Source of the DNA: Brucella tritici
Lineage (GTDB): Bacteria; Pseudomonadota; Alphaproteobacteria; Rhizobiales; Rhizobiaceae
Direction of reading: 5' to 3'
Length of the DNA: 62,982 nucleotides
NCBI RefSeq assembly: GCF_008932295.1
Contig: NZ_WBWA01000029.1
Location: forward strand, 1 to 62,982
Each line of letters begins with the position of its first letter. The stretch's first letter is position 1. The position numbers and the translations under genes were made by a program. The notes beneath the pieces were generated by a model that was given only the letters and a program-made list of their open reading frames with translations, was not told the origin of the DNA and ran no database searches. Positions 1 to 9,165 of this stretch are shown piece by piece.

Positions 1-132
1 TAGTGGAAGGGCCAAAGCGCCGATTCCGGAGAGAAGCAAGAACCTGCGAAAGACCATGAAATGCGGAGATTGTGAAATATCGAAGCGCTTGACTTTAGCT
101 CGCCGAATAGAGAAGCCACCTCTCTTTTGTAG

Positions 133-480
133 ATGGATCGAAGGTCATTTCTGGCAGGCTTGTTTGGTGTTGCGGGAGCCGTCGCTTTCGCGCAACTATC
201 TCAACCGACACCGTCAACAGCCGGTATCCCGGTAGGCGAAGATATTCTTTCCGACCTGAAGGCGCTCGATACAGAAACGTCTGGCATCCAGCCACAGCCA
301 GCAGGCAGTCGAGACCGGCGATCCCGTCATCGTGGCGGCCATCATGGTTATCGCCGGCATCATCATCGCCCACCTCGTCGACACAGACGAAGAGTTTGGC
401 GCCGCGTGTGCGAAAGGCAGCGATACTATGGCGGCTGGCGGCAGCGGTGCTATCGGCGGCGAGTGTGGATCTATCTTTGA
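133..480 (+). CDS. Tat-signal, Arg/His-rich small exported protein
   Basis: 115 residues. The N-terminus carries a twin-arginine signal (DRRSFLAGLFGVAGAVAFA, residues 2-20) followed by a short acidic linker, and the last 60 residues are extremely rich in Arg, His, Gly and Tyr. This is the architecture of small Rhizobiales proteins often labelled protamine-like. Export through Tat to the periplasm is inferred from the RR-x-F-L motif and hydrophobic stretch. The basic tail could bind metal, nucleic acid or envelope polymers, but no function is established. No strong Shine-Dalgarno precedes the ATG, though no alternative start would keep the signal. It stands alone, with about 470 bp of non-coding DNA after it. 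Confidence 0.6.
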   Translation: MDRRSFLAGLFGVAGAVAFAQLSQPTPSTAGIPVGEDILSDLKALDTETSGIQPQPAGSRDRRSRHRGGHHGYRRHHHRPPRRHRRRVWRRVCERQRYYGGWRQRCYRRRVWIYL

Positions 481-954
481 CCGCTCAGAATTCAGGTTTG
501 GGCGGGCCCAATAAGCAGTACGGTGGGTGAGACCCGCGGACATAAATCGGAGGGCTTATTGTTAATCCGCCCGTCAGTATGAAAGCACAAATTTCACAAT
601 GCCGAATAAAGGTGATCAACGCATCAAAGCATAATATTATCAGTAATATCAATAACTGTGTTCCATAATACATATTATGCGATTTTTGATAAACTATTGA
701 TTTTCTTATATATTTTATCTAGAACCTTTGCCTTCGTTGCCATTTATGCGCCCGGGATTTTCCCATCACGGATAACTCCGTTATTATTTTGCATATATAA
801 TTACGAAGAATGGCGTCTCCACTGTGCACTCCCACCGCCGACGATGCCATCCCACATCTTAGTTTGGTGCCCACTATGAACCGCTACAACATCGCTGAAC
901 GACGTACAATTGCGCGCTAGCGACCCCGCTCCGCTTGAAATTTATCCTGTCACG
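481..954. other. Intergenic, A+T-rich, no gene seen
   Basis: Positions 590-720 are markedly A+T-rich with runs of TAATATTATTA type. No ORF here has a convincing ribosome binding site or recognisable protein. The downstream end leads into the vapBC operator. Confidence 0.5.
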
Positions 955-978
955 TTGTATATACTCGTGTATATACAA
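955..978 (+). promoter_or_regulatory. Palindromic operator of vapBC
   Basis: TTGTATATAC (955-964) and GTATATACAA (969-978) are perfect 10-bp inverted repeats around a TCGT spacer. They end one base before the GGAG ribosome binding site of the antitoxin gene at 990. A palindrome in this place is the usual target of an AbrB-fold VapB or the VapBC complex, so autoregulation is inferred. Confidence 0.7.
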
Positions 979-989
979 AGGAGACCAAT

Positions 990-1259
990 ATGCCACAGCT
1001 CCGACACTCCGAACCTACACCATCCCGCGAAGCAAAACTCTTCCGTAACAATAAGAGTCAGGCGGTACGCATTCCAGCTGACTTCGAACTTCCCGGCGAC
1101 CGGGTGATGATCCATCGCGATGGAGATCGACTTATCATAGAGCCGGTGCGTCGCCCGAACCTGTTGGAAGTGCTTGCTGGATTGGAACCACTTGGACCGG
1201 AAGATCAGTTCCCTGATATTGACGATACCCTGCTACCATTGAAAGAAATCGACCTGTGA
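990..1259 (+). CDS. vapB: VapB-type antitoxin (AbrB/SpoVT fold)
   Basis: 89 residues. The N-terminal half shows the swapped-hairpin AbrB pattern of VapB antitoxins: AKLFRNNKSQAVRIPADFELPG followed by DRVMIHRDGDRLIIEP, here at about residues 15-55. The C-terminal tail, acidic and rich in Leu/Pro, is the usual toxin-binding and neutralising segment. The start is fixed by AAAGGAG seven bases upstream of the ATG. The stop codon overlaps the toxin's GTG start (GTGA), so the two are translationally coupled. Autoregulation through the palindrome immediately upstream is expected for this family. Confidence 0.85.
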   Translation: MPQLRHSEPTPSREAKLFRNNKSQAVRIPADFELPGDRVMIHRDGDRLIIEPVRRPNLLEVLAGLEPLGPEDQFPDIDDTLLPLKEIDL

Positions 1260-1663
1260 GCGCCCTCTACATGCTCGACACCAATGTCGTGTCCGAGCTT
1301 GCACGAAACCCCAAGGGCGCTGTCGCCAGACGCATCGCCGAGGTTGGACCAGAAGCAGTTTGCGTCAGTATCATCACGGCAGCGGAGTTACGCTTTGGAT
1401 GCGCCAAGAAAGGATCGCCGAAGCTGCTGGCGCACATCGAGGCCATTCTTGGAAGTATACAAGTGCTCGCACTTGATACGCCTGCCGACGCCGAATATGG
1501 GCGAATCCGAGCCGAATTAGAAGCCGTTGGCAAGCCCATCGGTCCGAATGACCTCCTCATCGCTGCCCATGCTTATGCGCTCGGGATGGTGTTAGTCACG
1601 GCCAATACCGGAGAATTCTCACGTATCCGTGCTCTGAGGGTCGAAAACTGGCTACGCGACTGA
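1256..1663 (+). CDS. vapC: VapC-type PIN-domain ribonuclease toxin
   Basis: 135 residues, normal length for VapC. The PIN motifs are present: MLDTNVVSEL (first Asp near residue 8), an acidic residue in ITAAELRFG (about residue 42), and GPNDLLIAAHA (Asp near residue 98) ending in LVTANTGEF. These acidic residues bind Mg2+/Mn2+ in the active site; known VapC proteins cut tRNA or rRNA and arrest growth. The gene starts at GTG within the vapB stop. A weak hairpin with ATCTGCC/GGCAGAT arms at 1690-1711 follows it. All catalytic residues look intact, so the pair is probably functional. Confidence 0.85.
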   Translation: MSALYMLDTNVVSELARNPKGAVARRIAEVGPEAVCVSIITAAELRFGCAKKGSPKLLAHIEAILGSIQVLALDTPADAEYGRIRAELEAVGKPIGPNDLLIAAHAYALGMVLVTANTGEFSRIRALRVENWLRD

Positions 1664-1845
1664 GCGGTGCTGTTGTTCGTTCAAAGAGAATCTGCCGCTG
1701 AAGGGGCAGATCACTAAAAACTGCATTTATGATCGGTAGATTGTCCCTTTGTCTGCTCATGCCTCGGATAAAGACTGGTTTTCCGCTGAGGTCTGCTATG
1801 AATGTGGCTGTGGAATCTATACAACAAGCGATGACATGACGACTG

Positions 1846-3648
1846 ATGACGACCGACCCGCTCCACATTCTCAAAACCATTTATGGATATGATGCCTTCC
1901 GCGGGCGGCAAGTTGAAATCATATCGCACGCGATAGCAGGCAATAATGCATTCGTCCTGATGCCGACAGGCGGCGGCAAATCGCTATGCTATCAGATTCC
2001 CGCCCTTGTGCGGCCGGGCATGGGGTTAGTGATTTCACCGCTTCTGGCGCTGATGGCCGATCAGGTCTCCGCGCTCCGGCAGGCGGGTGTGAAAGCTGCA
2101 GCGCTTAATTCCGACCTTGCTGGCGATGACAGACTGGCCTTGTGGCGAGATATCCATGCCGGGGCGCTTGATCTGCTCTATGTCGCGCCTGAAACACTGC
2201 TCAGGCCGGATACGTTGCAACGCCTGCGCGATGTGCCTCTCTCGCTGATCGCTATTGACGAAGCACATTGCCTGTCGCAATGGGGGCATGATTTCAGGCC
2301 GTCCTATCGGCAGCTTGATGTGTTGATGGCGCAGTTTCCCAACACGCCACGCATGGCATTGACCGCAACCGCCGACGAGCCGACACGTGCCGAAATCCTG
2401 TCGCATCTGCAGATTGATGAGCACGATGCCTTCATCGCCGGTTTCGACCGTCCCAATATTCGCTATGCGATCATGGAGAAGGACAATCCCCGCACGCAGT
2501 TGAAGCGTTTTCTACAGGATCACCAAGGCGAAAGCGGCATCGTTTACTGTCTTTCGAAACGGAAGACAGAAGAAACGGCCGAATGGCTGCGCAGCCTGGG
2601 CTACGACGCCCTCTCCTATCACGGCGGTATGGAAAAGTCCGCGCGCGAGGCGAACCAGGCACGATTCCAGCACGACGAGGCGGTCATCATGGTGGCGACG
2701 ATTGCCTTTGGGATGGGCATCGACAAGCCGGATGTTCGCTTCGTCGCCCATATCGATCTGCCGGGGAGCATCGAAGCCTATTATCAGGAGACAGGTCGTG
2801 CGGGACGTGACGGACTGCCAGCCGAGGCGATGATGCTCTACGGTTATGACGATATCGTCCTGCGCAGCCGCTTCATCGAGGAATCCGACGCGCCTGATCA
2901 GCGCAAGCGGATGGAGCGGCAGAAACTCGACATTCTCCTCGGGTTGGCCGAAACGGCGAACTGTCGCAGACAGGTGCTGCTTTCTTATTTCGGTGATCGA
3001 TGCGAACCATGCGGCAATTGCGATACCTGCGCCGAGCCACCAACCCTCTTCGATGGGACAATAGCTGCACAGAAAATATTGTCCTGCATTCACAGAACCG
3101 GGGAGCGGTTCGGGCAAGCATATATTGTCGATGTCCTTCTTGGCGTCGACGATGAGCGCATCAGCCGCTTCGGCCACGACCAGATTTCGACTTTCGGAAT
3201 TGGCCGCGAGCATGACAATCACACCCGGCGCGCGATCGTACGGCAGTTGGTCGCACAGCGGCTGATTGATGTCGACTTTGCCGGGCACGGCGGTTTGTCG
3301 ATCTCGGAGACAGGCAGGCAGTTTTTGCGCGCAAAGCAGGCGCTCATGTTGCGTGTCCCGCGGAAATCGAAGCCATCACGTGGGACTGTTTCGCGTGGAA
3401 AATCGGTAACATCCGCCCTTTCGGAGCGTGATGAGGCGCTGTTTCAGGCGCTACGTGAGAAGCGGCTAGAGATCGCGCGCACGCAAAATGTCCCGCCTTA
3501 CGTCATTTTTCACGATCGGACACTGATCGAACTGGCCACAGCCAGACCAGCCTCCCGCGCCCAAATGGCCGACGTGCCCGGTGTCGGCGATGCAAAACTC
3601 GAACGCTATGGCCCGGCCTTTTTGGCCGTCATCAACGCACACGGGTAA
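1846..3648 (+). CDS. recQ: ATP-dependent DNA helicase RecQ
   Basis: 600 residues, the normal RecQ size. The superfamily 2 helicase motifs are visible in order: [16 protein letters not shown] Q motif, [12 protein letters not shown] (Walker A, near residue 42), [17 protein letters not shown] (DEAH), ALTATA, and [12 protein letters not shown] (motif VI). Then come the zinc-binding RQC part (CRRQ...[10 protein letters not shown], about 368-392), a winged helix, and a C-terminal HRDC domain ([21 protein letters not shown] to the end). It unwinds DNA 3'-5' in recombination and fork repair. The codon before the chosen ATG has no strong SD. It is monocistronic and looks intact. Confidence 0.92.
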   Translation: MTTDPLHILKTIYGYDAFRGRQVEIISHAIAGNNAFVLMPTGGGKSLCYQIPALVRPGMGLVISPLLALMADQVSALRQAGVKAAALNSDLAGDDRLALWRDIHAGALDLLYVAPETLLRPDTLQRLRDVPLSLIAIDEAHCLSQWGHDFRPSYRQLDVLMAQFPNTPRMALTATADEPTRAEILSHLQIDEHDAFIAGFDRPNIRYAIMEKDNPRTQLKRFLQDHQGESGIVYCLSKRKTEETAEWLRSLGYDALSYHGGMEKSAREANQARFQHDEAVIMVATIAFGMGIDKPDVRFVAHIDLPGSIEAYYQETGRAGRDGLPAEAMMLYGYDDIVLRSRFIEESDAPDQRKRMERQKLDILLGLAETANCRRQVLLSYFGDRCEPCGNCDTCAEPPTLFDGTIAAQKILSCIHRTGERFGQAYIVDVLLGVDDERISRFGHDQISTFGIGREHDNHTRRAIVRQLVAQRLIDVDFAGHGGLSISETGRQFLRAKQALMLRVPRKSKPSRGTVSRGKSVTSALSERDEALFQALREKRLEIARTQNVPPYVIFHDRTLIELATARPASRAQMADVPGVGDAKLERYGPAFLAVINAHG

Positions 3649-3852
3649 ATCCGTCGCAGCTTTTGGAATTCAACAATACCGGCCTTAGAGTCTGTCAGCG
3701 CTACCCGGGATCGCCAGGTTCCGTCGGGTTTGATTTTGTGTTTCTTAAGATCATTGCTGGATTCTCATCATGGATAAATTCGTGATATCAGTTTTCTCAT
3801 AACCGATCCCGACCGTTCATTCTTCTCCGGGTCAAATGCCACCGATCTTCTT

Positions 3853-4380
3853 TCACGGCCGTCTATCGTCAGTCAGACATTCACCCTCGGCTGCGATTTC
3901 TATCGCCCGACGCACCGCCTCCTCTGCGGCAAAGGTGGCGAATTCAGCTTCGTGCGCGGAACAAGGACGAATTCCGAAACCCCACACTGTGTACATCTCA
4001 TTTTGAGCAAGCGTCGTGTTACCTGGATCTACCACTTTTAGTGCGTACTTGGTTGCCGGTGGGGTCATGGGGGCAGCTCCGTAGAAGCTCCCACTACTGA
4101 CTTCGAGCTGACCGACCTGGCAGCGCACGCCGTCGAATTCTTTGAGCGCCGGCGGCAAGCTACCAGCAAGGACGATCGCATTAATTTTCGAAAAATGACC
4201 GTACAGCGAATAGCAGTATTCGGTATCCAGATCGAAAATGCGCAGCCGTGAGATCAACCGATCGACACCTGCATATTGCAAGATACAATAATACGCACAC
4301 CCGTCACAAACCGGAATGTCCGCTTCATCAAGCACCTGCGCGTTCTCGCCGAATATGTCCCATGGAATTTCTTTTAACAT
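3853..4380 (-). CDS. Unrecognised protein, 175 aa
   Basis: I do not recognise this protein. The start is set at the ATG beginning MLKEIPWDIFGEN; the frame runs back to a TTG at 4422, but the ATG has a GAGA element upstream. Visible features are a CDGCAYYC cysteine pair cluster near residues 25-32, which could be structural or metal-binding, several aromatic beta-strand-like stretches, and an acidic/Arg tail (EECLTDD type). It has no signal peptide or membrane segment. It lies on the same strand as the 154-aa gene at 4787-5251 and may belong to the same unknown island, although about 400 bp separate them. Confidence 0.55.
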   Translation of the reverse strand: MLKEIPWDIFGENAQVLDEADIPVCDGCAYYCILQYAGVDRLISRLRIFDLDTEYCYSLYGHFSKINAIVLAGSLPPALKEFDGVRCQVGQLEVSSGSFYGAAPMTPPATKYALKVVDPGNTTLAQNEMYTVWGFGIRPCSAHEAEFATFAAEEAVRRAIEIAAEGECLTDDRRP

Positions 4381-4786
4381 TTTATCATCTCTAACAAGCC
4401 AATAGATATAGTGTGAGACCAATCAGCCACCGGCGCAAACGGATCATGAACGCCGATGAAAATTTCTAACTGGGCGCTGAACAGAATTATGTGACTGGAT
4501 AGATACGACCGTTGCGACAAGCACAATTGGCAGGTTTGGGACGTTAAAGTTTGACAAACAGCCAAGAGCGCAAACCCTGAGGCAATCGGCCGACCATCTG
4601 GATCGCGCTCGAAGAAGCCTGTCGTCACACCCGCCAGGTCTGCGACGACCGTGCTGAATGGCTGATTCCGGGTTTCACCAGACCTGACGAATTGAAGCCG
4701 ACAACCCAAATAAGAAAACCGGGAGCACGTATGACGCGTGCTGCCGGTTTCATATTTCGATAGACTATGGGTTCCTAAATGGCCGC
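4381..4786. other. Intergenic, no gene supported
   Basis: Open frames cross this 400-bp stretch on the minus strand, but they lack a ribosome binding site and have a cysteine/serine-rich, low-plausibility translation. I see no repeat or strong hairpin. Confidence 0.4.
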
Positions 4787-5251
4787 TTACGCGAGTGCCA
4801 TTCTCATTTCGCCAATATATTCTCCACGCTCCCAGAAATGGCCCCATGCGGTGTTTTCGTAGTTGGCCCGGGGAAGTCTGTAGAGCGTCAACCGGACAGG
4901 GCCTTGCTTTCCAAGTGCGAGCAACCGCTCGCGATAGGTTGGGGCTGCGCGGCGAGCGAATTCATTCGCGAAATCGAATTCGTACTCACCATGGATATCA
5001 ACGCTATCGACAAAACATTGGTTCGTGTCATCAACAATCACCACACATCCATTAAGCGTGGAATAAGCGCGACAGGCTCGTCTGAAATCGTGCCAGACTG
5101 AACCTTGTCCTGATTGATTATAGCGTTTTTCGACGGTGGCCTCATCGGCAAGAAACGAAAAATGTCCCTCCTCAAAATCCTTGAGCATGCGCGCTGCAAT
5201 GCCGTTGCTCGTTTTGTCGATACCGTAGTCTAAAGGCGAAGTTCCAATCAT
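4787..5251 (-). CDS. Unrecognised soluble protein, 154 aa
   Basis: The start is placed at the ATG of MIGTSPLDYG because AAAGGA lies about ten bases upstream; an upstream in-frame start at 5308 lacks such a site. The translation has mixed alpha/beta character: ARMLKDFEEGHFSFLADEATVEKRY near the N-terminus, then VVIVDDTNQCFVDSVDIHGEYEFDFANEFARRA, and a C-terminal beta-rich part ending in ERGEYIGEMRMALA. No catalytic motif, signal peptide or membrane helix is evident and I cannot assign a family. Well-behaved codon use and the ribosome binding site support a real gene. Confidence 0.55.
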   Translation of the reverse strand: MIGTSPLDYGIDKTSNGIAARMLKDFEEGHFSFLADEATVEKRYNQSGQGSVWHDFRRACRAYSTLNGCVVIVDDTNQCFVDSVDIHGEYEFDFANEFARRAAPTYRERLLALGKQGPVRLTLYRLPRANYENTAWGHFWERGEYIGEMRMALA

Positions 5252-5814
5252 TGAAAAATCCTTTCTTGAAAATGATTGTCTGTCAGCTTCAAAAAGCGCT
5301 ACCTTCAATAGTAAAGCATAATATTACAATAATATCAAATGCTTATGCTTTTGTAACAGGTCCAATGGTGCCCAAATGGCCCCAAAATGGCTTCATTTCG
5401 ATGCGTTTTAATTCCTATTTCATGACATAATGTCGCATGTTGGGGCGCGTCAGTGGCATCCGCAATCAAATCGCGGATTTTAATATCGGGAGGGTCGAAA
5501 GCGCTATTTATCCGGCCCACGTTAAAAATACCCCTTACCAAAACATCGGGTTCGATGGACCTCGGCTTAGATCTGGATAGCAGGCACGACGTTTGCCCCT
5601 ATCCGCCGACCACCATAATTCCTTCCCGCTCGGCGACCACGACGGAAAAGCGACCTGGAGATCGGAATGCTACCGTATCACGGGCAAATCGATGGCAGCA
5701 GACACGAGAGGTGTTCATGTGATTGGCTTTGGCCCTCCTTTTGCTACAGGCTTCCTTATCGCCCGATGCCTGTTAGCTCCCTGTCAGTCAGAATCCTGTG
5801 CTCCGTACAGGCGG
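5252..5814. other. Intergenic, possible small minus-strand ORF only
   Basis: The first 90 bases are A+T-rich and form the upstream region of the 4787-5251 gene. A minus-strand frame between 5335 and about 5523 has AAGGGG before a GTG codon and a reasonable composition (DPPDIKIRDLIADATDAPQ). I cannot match it to anything and leave it uncalled. Confidence 0.35.
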
Positions 5815-6648
5815 TTATTCCATGGCTATCACCCAGTCCCACCGAAAGCCGTTTCTGCCCTGCTCCCACCGGTACCCATAGGGGTTGCAGACAATGCGGC
5901 TTCGGCCGATCTGAACGTCAAAGGCATGATGTGTATGACCACAGATCCATATATCCGGGGCCTGTTCGGAATGCAGGATGTTATTGAAAGCCTCTGCGCC
6001 ACAGGCAAACAGAAAATTTGCCTCTTGCCCCGCATAAGCCGGCGGCGTGCAATCGGGATGCGGCATGTGATGGGTCAATACCACAGTGGAGCCGTCAAAT
6101 GGTTTTGCCAGCTTTTTTCGAATGTAAGCTGCATCTGAACGATGTAGCTCCAGCATATCCTCCGGCGTGAATCGTTTGCCGTCCTGCATGGAGATTGCAT
6201 GAAAATCATTGAGCATCTGGCGCGCCATCCACATCCGCTGCGGCAAATCAGACTTCGCGGGGAGTTTCATCAGGAAATCGACCCATAGGCTTGCGCCAAT
6301 GAAGCGCGTATTGTCGATAATCACCTCATCCGCATCAAGACAATAAAACTGTTGCGGCCATTGCAGAGAAAGCGCCTCGATTGCCTTGATGGTCTGCCTG
6401 TCGCTTTCAAGCGAACGGTCCCGGTCGTTCATCATCCACTTGTTCTGATAAAATTCGTGATTTCCGGGGACATAGATAATAGGCTTCTCGTAGCGCCTGA
6501 TCAGGAATTCTAGTGTCAAATGGAGATCTGGCGCCGCATTGAGATCGCCGGCAATCATGATCAGATCACAGTCCGGCGCTTGTTCACGTGGTGGATAAAC
6601 GACTTCCTGCAGTTCATTATGCACATCAGACCAGATCCAGAGTTTCAT
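5815..6648 (-). CDS. Calcineurin-like metallophosphoesterase
   Basis: 277 residues. The dimetal signature is complete: WSDVHNE (Asp8, His10), AGDLN (Asp35), PGNHEF (Asn63, His64), LTHHMPH near residue 165, and ICGHTHHAFD near residue 237. These residues bind two metal ions and hydrolyse phosphoester bonds. The substrate cannot be read from sequence; related proteins act on nucleotides, nucleic acids or phosphoproteins. The start MKLWIWSDVHNE is typical of the family, placing the first metal motif at residue 7. It has no signal peptide, so it is cytosolic. It is next to a DUF6634-like gene in the same orientation, about 150 bp away. Confidence 0.8.
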   Translation of the reverse strand: MKLWIWSDVHNELQEVVYPPREQAPDCDLIMIAGDLNAAPDLHLTLEFLIRRYEKPIIYVPGNHEFYQNKWMMNDRDRSLESDRQTIKAIEALSLQWPQQFYCLDADEVIIDNTRFIGASLWVDFLMKLPAKSDLPQRMWMARQMLNDFHAISMQDGKRFTPEDMLELHRSDAAYIRKKLAKPFDGSTVVLTHHMPHPDCTPPAYAGQEANFLFACGAEAFNNILHSEQAPDIWICGHTHHAFDVQIGRSRIVCNPYGYRWEQGRNGFRWDWVIAME

Positions 6649-6801
6649 GCCGTTCCCTCTCTATTCCTATTGGTAATCTCGAAGCCGTTTTCGTGTCTGG
6701 TTCTCCATGACAGGCCGCCGCGTTTCTGACAGACATGGCGAAGCTTCCACGCCGGCTGTCCTGCCGATTGATGTGCGTAGCCTGATCAGTTTCATTCTTT
6801 C

Positions 6802-7134
6802 TCATTGCCCGATGTCTTTTTGGCCAAGCCGGTAAAAGCGGCTGAATGTGCGGGCATAGTTCCGGTCGAGATCCAGAAGCCAGAGCTCGGACGTGATGCC
6901 ATGCGGTACGATTTGTCGGAGCCGAGGATGTTCGAATAATACGCCTTCCAGACACGTTGCCCGCCGTGCACTCAGCTTCCAGCTTGTGATCGCTGGTGAA
7001 TTTGTCAGTAACTGTTCGTCTGGATAATCACCCTCCAATATCCGCTGCAGATCATCGACCAGAGCTTTCAGCATCCTGATTTCAAGCTCGAGCTGCTCGC
7101 GATTGTAGTTTCCATTTTTGATTGTAACTGTCAT
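6802..7134 (-). CDS. DUF6634-like small protein
   Basis: 110 residues from the ATG of MTVTIKNGNY; an earlier frame start at 7158 is less likely. Two parts match what I recall of the Rhizobiales DUF6634 family: an N-terminal helix LEIRMLKALVDDLQRILEGDYPDEQLLTNSPAITSW, and a C-terminal ELWLLDLDRNYARTFSRFYRLG, close to the family's aromatic ARTLSRFYRLG ending. The function is unknown. Family members are common near mobile or plasmid genes, which fits this island. The assignment is from memory of the motif, not from a search. Confidence 0.6.
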   Translation of the reverse strand: MTVTIKNGNYNREQLELEIRMLKALVDDLQRILEGDYPDEQLLTNSPAITSWKLSARRATCLEGVLFEHPRLRQIVPHGITSELWLLDLDRNYARTFSRFYRLGQKDIGQ

Positions 7135-7479
7135 GCCGTGTTCCTGATGAATGAACAAAATGATGGACCGTTCGGGCGCGCAATGACGCGTCCGGGGGTG
7201 TTTCCTGAATTTCCATGCATTTGATTGTTATTGAGAGCAAAGCTGAGCCGTTCAGCGTGACACAGGCATTCACCCCGAATATCTGGGCAGAAGATTCTCC
7301 GCTACCTTATCTATTGCCTTTGCTCCCATCGGTTGGTCTTTAGCTCGCCATTGAGAATGGCAGATACCCCTGTTCGTCTGCATCGCAGTGAACGTCCGCT
7401 CTACTGCATAACGGATAAGTCCGTGCCACGTAGTTTCACAAGCTTCGCACGACGCATCGACTGATCGGCCCCTGTCTGC
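7135..7479. other. Intergenic, nothing identified
   Basis: 345 bases between the DUF6634-like gene and the 308-aa gene. No ORF with a ribosome binding site, no strong hairpin and no repeat was seen. Confidence 0.4.
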
Positions 7480-8406
7480 TCAGCGCAACACGTTATCCGG
7501 CGTCAAAATCTGAATCTCCGGCCCAGACTTGCTGTCGAGTGCTTCAAACGCCATCTGCGCGATCTCTTCATCAATCAGCCGCGCTTGCTCCTCTTCGGTT
7601 TTCGCGAATGTGTCGCCAAGCCATTTGATGAGTTCTTCTCTGAGAGCCTCTTGCACGCCCAACACTTTTTCCGCGATCTCCGGGATCCCCAGTAGCCCAT
7701 CGAGATCGGATAGCGCCCAGATCCCCTCCTCGGGTAGGCTTTCACTAAGCAATGGGTCGATCAGCACGAATTCGTAGTGATCGATATCAATGCCATAATA
7801 CTGTTGCGCCAGCCGCTCCCACAATGCTGAGGCGGTCGATGCTTCAATGCGCCATTGATCCAGAGCCCCCTTATGGCCGCTGATGCCATAAATCAGACTG
7901 AGCACACGGAGGCATTTGCGCTCCTGTTCATAGGACACCAATTCGAATGTGTAAGGGTCTGTCGGAAGTTCCGAGGCGCTTCGGTCTGTGTCGTTTTCGT
8001 CTGCGAGGGATTTCGATGTGACAGACTCGATCACGTCATTGAAAGTATCACGCGTGAGTGGCATAGAACGAGATGAGCGGAAATCTCTTTGAACCTTTAC
8101 CGCCGCTTTTGCTACAGCTTCTTCAATAAGGCCGATGATTTTTTCGCCGGTGTTCCATAAGGCACAACGGAATATCTGCTCTGACAAAGCTCGTTTCCGG
8201 CTACTTCTGTCATGAGCACGGTCAATCAAATGAAAACATAACGACAGGTGTAGCGCTGCGTTTAATTCACGCTTGTAGCTTCGCTGCGGGAATTTGTGTT
8301 CAATGAGATCAATGTAGCCAATTACGGTTTCTGCAAACATGATTTCTCCATCTCCAAAGCGACTGTTGGTCGCCGGAGTCAAATGGGTGTGAAGGTAGGT
8401 TGCCAT
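7480..8406 (-). CDS. Unrecognised soluble protein, 308 aa
   Basis: I do not recognise this protein. It is predicted soluble and largely helical. The middle part (about 130-150) is Ser/Asp-rich and probably a flexible linker, separating an N-terminal helical part (GYIDLIEHKFPQRSYKRELNAALHLSLCFHLIDRAH) from a C-terminal part with LIYGISGHKGALDQWRIEA and a long charged helix (LREELIKWLGDTFAKTEEEQARLIDEEI). A second possible start is MFAETVIGYIDLIE, about 23 codons in. The gene lies 130 bp downstream of a 28-codon ORF behind a structured leader, so the two may form a transcript. Single-copy, intact frame. Confidence 0.55.
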   Translation of the reverse strand: MATYLHTHLTPATNSRFGDGEIMFAETVIGYIDLIEHKFPQRSYKRELNAALHLSLCFHLIDRAHDRSSRKRALSEQIFRCALWNTGEKIIGLIEEAVAKAAVKVQRDFRSSRSMPLTRDTFNDVIESVTSKSLADENDTDRSASELPTDPYTFELVSYEQERKCLRVLSLIYGISGHKGALDQWRIEASTASALWERLAQQYYGIDIDHYEFVLIDPLLSESLPEEGIWALSDLDGLLGIPEIAEKVLGVQEALREELIKWLGDTFAKTEEEQARLIDEEIAQMAFEALDSKSGPEIQILTPDNVLR

Positions 8407-8536
8407 TGCGAGTGGCCACAGATTTTGAAGACAGCGAAGATCTTAGCGTTGCGCGCGAACGCACACGACCAGACTGACAGAATGGGAAATTGGGAGTTCG
8501 TGCCTTAAAGAGCACCGAACGCGTCAGAAGCGGAAA

Positions 8537-8623
8537 TTATCTCCGCTGCGGAGCCGCTATGTCGACATGGAATTCTGATAGTGGATCTTTTAATCCGCCA
8601 CGAATATCGATAAGAGTTGTCAT
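8537..8623 (-). CDS. Candidate 28-aa small ORF behind structured leader
   Basis: The minus strand carries AGGAG eight bases before an ATG at 8623, followed by 28 codons (MTTLIDIRGGLKDPLSEFHV and eight more residues, ending PQRR) and a TAA. The ribosome binding site is among the best in this region. Three stem-loops precede it, one of which includes the Shine-Dalgarno bases. It may be a leader peptide for the 308-aa gene downstream or a free-standing microprotein. No homology is claimed; the call rests on initiation signals only. Confidence 0.45.
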   Translation of the reverse strand: MTTLIDIRGGLKDPLSEFHVDIAAPQRR

Positions 8624-8633
8624 AAGCTTGGCT

Positions 8634-8708
8634 CCTGTGTTGGCAGGCTAAGTCAGTCTCCATTCAGGTGTTACCAGCACCGGGATGGAGGCGCCTGATC
8701 AATCAGGC
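8634..8708 (-). promoter_or_regulatory. Structured 5' leader (three stem-loops), unknown class
   Basis: Read on the minus strand: stem GCCTGA-TTGA-TCAGGC (8708-8693). Then comes a two-tier hairpin with outer CTCCAT/ATGGAG and inner GGTG/CACC around a CTGGTAA loop (8690-8658). Last is a short CCTG-CCAACA-CAGG stem (8647-8634) whose right arm overlaps the AGGAG ribosome binding site of the small ORF. This looks like a translational attenuator or riboswitch-like element. I do not recognise the class. Confidence 0.45.
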
Positions 8709-9165
8709 AAGGCGACTATTGCAGGATCTGAATTGCGCTGCAAGGATCCGGAACGAAAAAAGATCCCAATTAAGCATTTTTATCTAAGTCCCGGATATAA
8801 CCGGCTTTTTTGGCTTCACTAAAACAGTGATAAAACGTAGTGGCCATAGGTTTTTTGCTTTGTATTGAGTTTTTGAGGAAGCCTAAATGTGGAGCTTGAA
8901 GTTATCCACAGGATGGGCTTCAGCAGCGAAATGTCCTGCATATTTTTCATGGATAGCGGTGACGTTACCACCGACGATCCTGAGCAATCCCGTTGTTTCT
9001 CTTCTTAAGCCTCGACGATCGTCCGCCTCCGTTAACCTTGAGAAATCCGATTCATGTGCAAACAGCGTTTCATGAAGTAATGGGGGGACAACAGACAAAA
9101 AGCACAAACTACGTTTGTAAAATTTTCAGGTTGAAATCGAAACGGTATGGTTTGGAAAACGATCC
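8709..9165. other. Intergenic, no gene supported
   Basis: About 450 bases. The first 150 bases should hold the promoter for the structured leader at 8634-8708. Two opposing small frames at 8883-9107 have no ribosome binding site and I leave them out. Confidence 0.35.

Noticed and set aside
2512..3288. 258-codon minus-strand frame inside recQ
   Set aside because: It is the antisense shadow of a well-conserved helicase; the recQ frame carries all motifs.
4374..4847. 157-codon minus-strand frame
   Set aside because: It overlaps the better-supported gene at 4787-5251, has no ribosome binding site and an odd Cys/Ser-rich translation.
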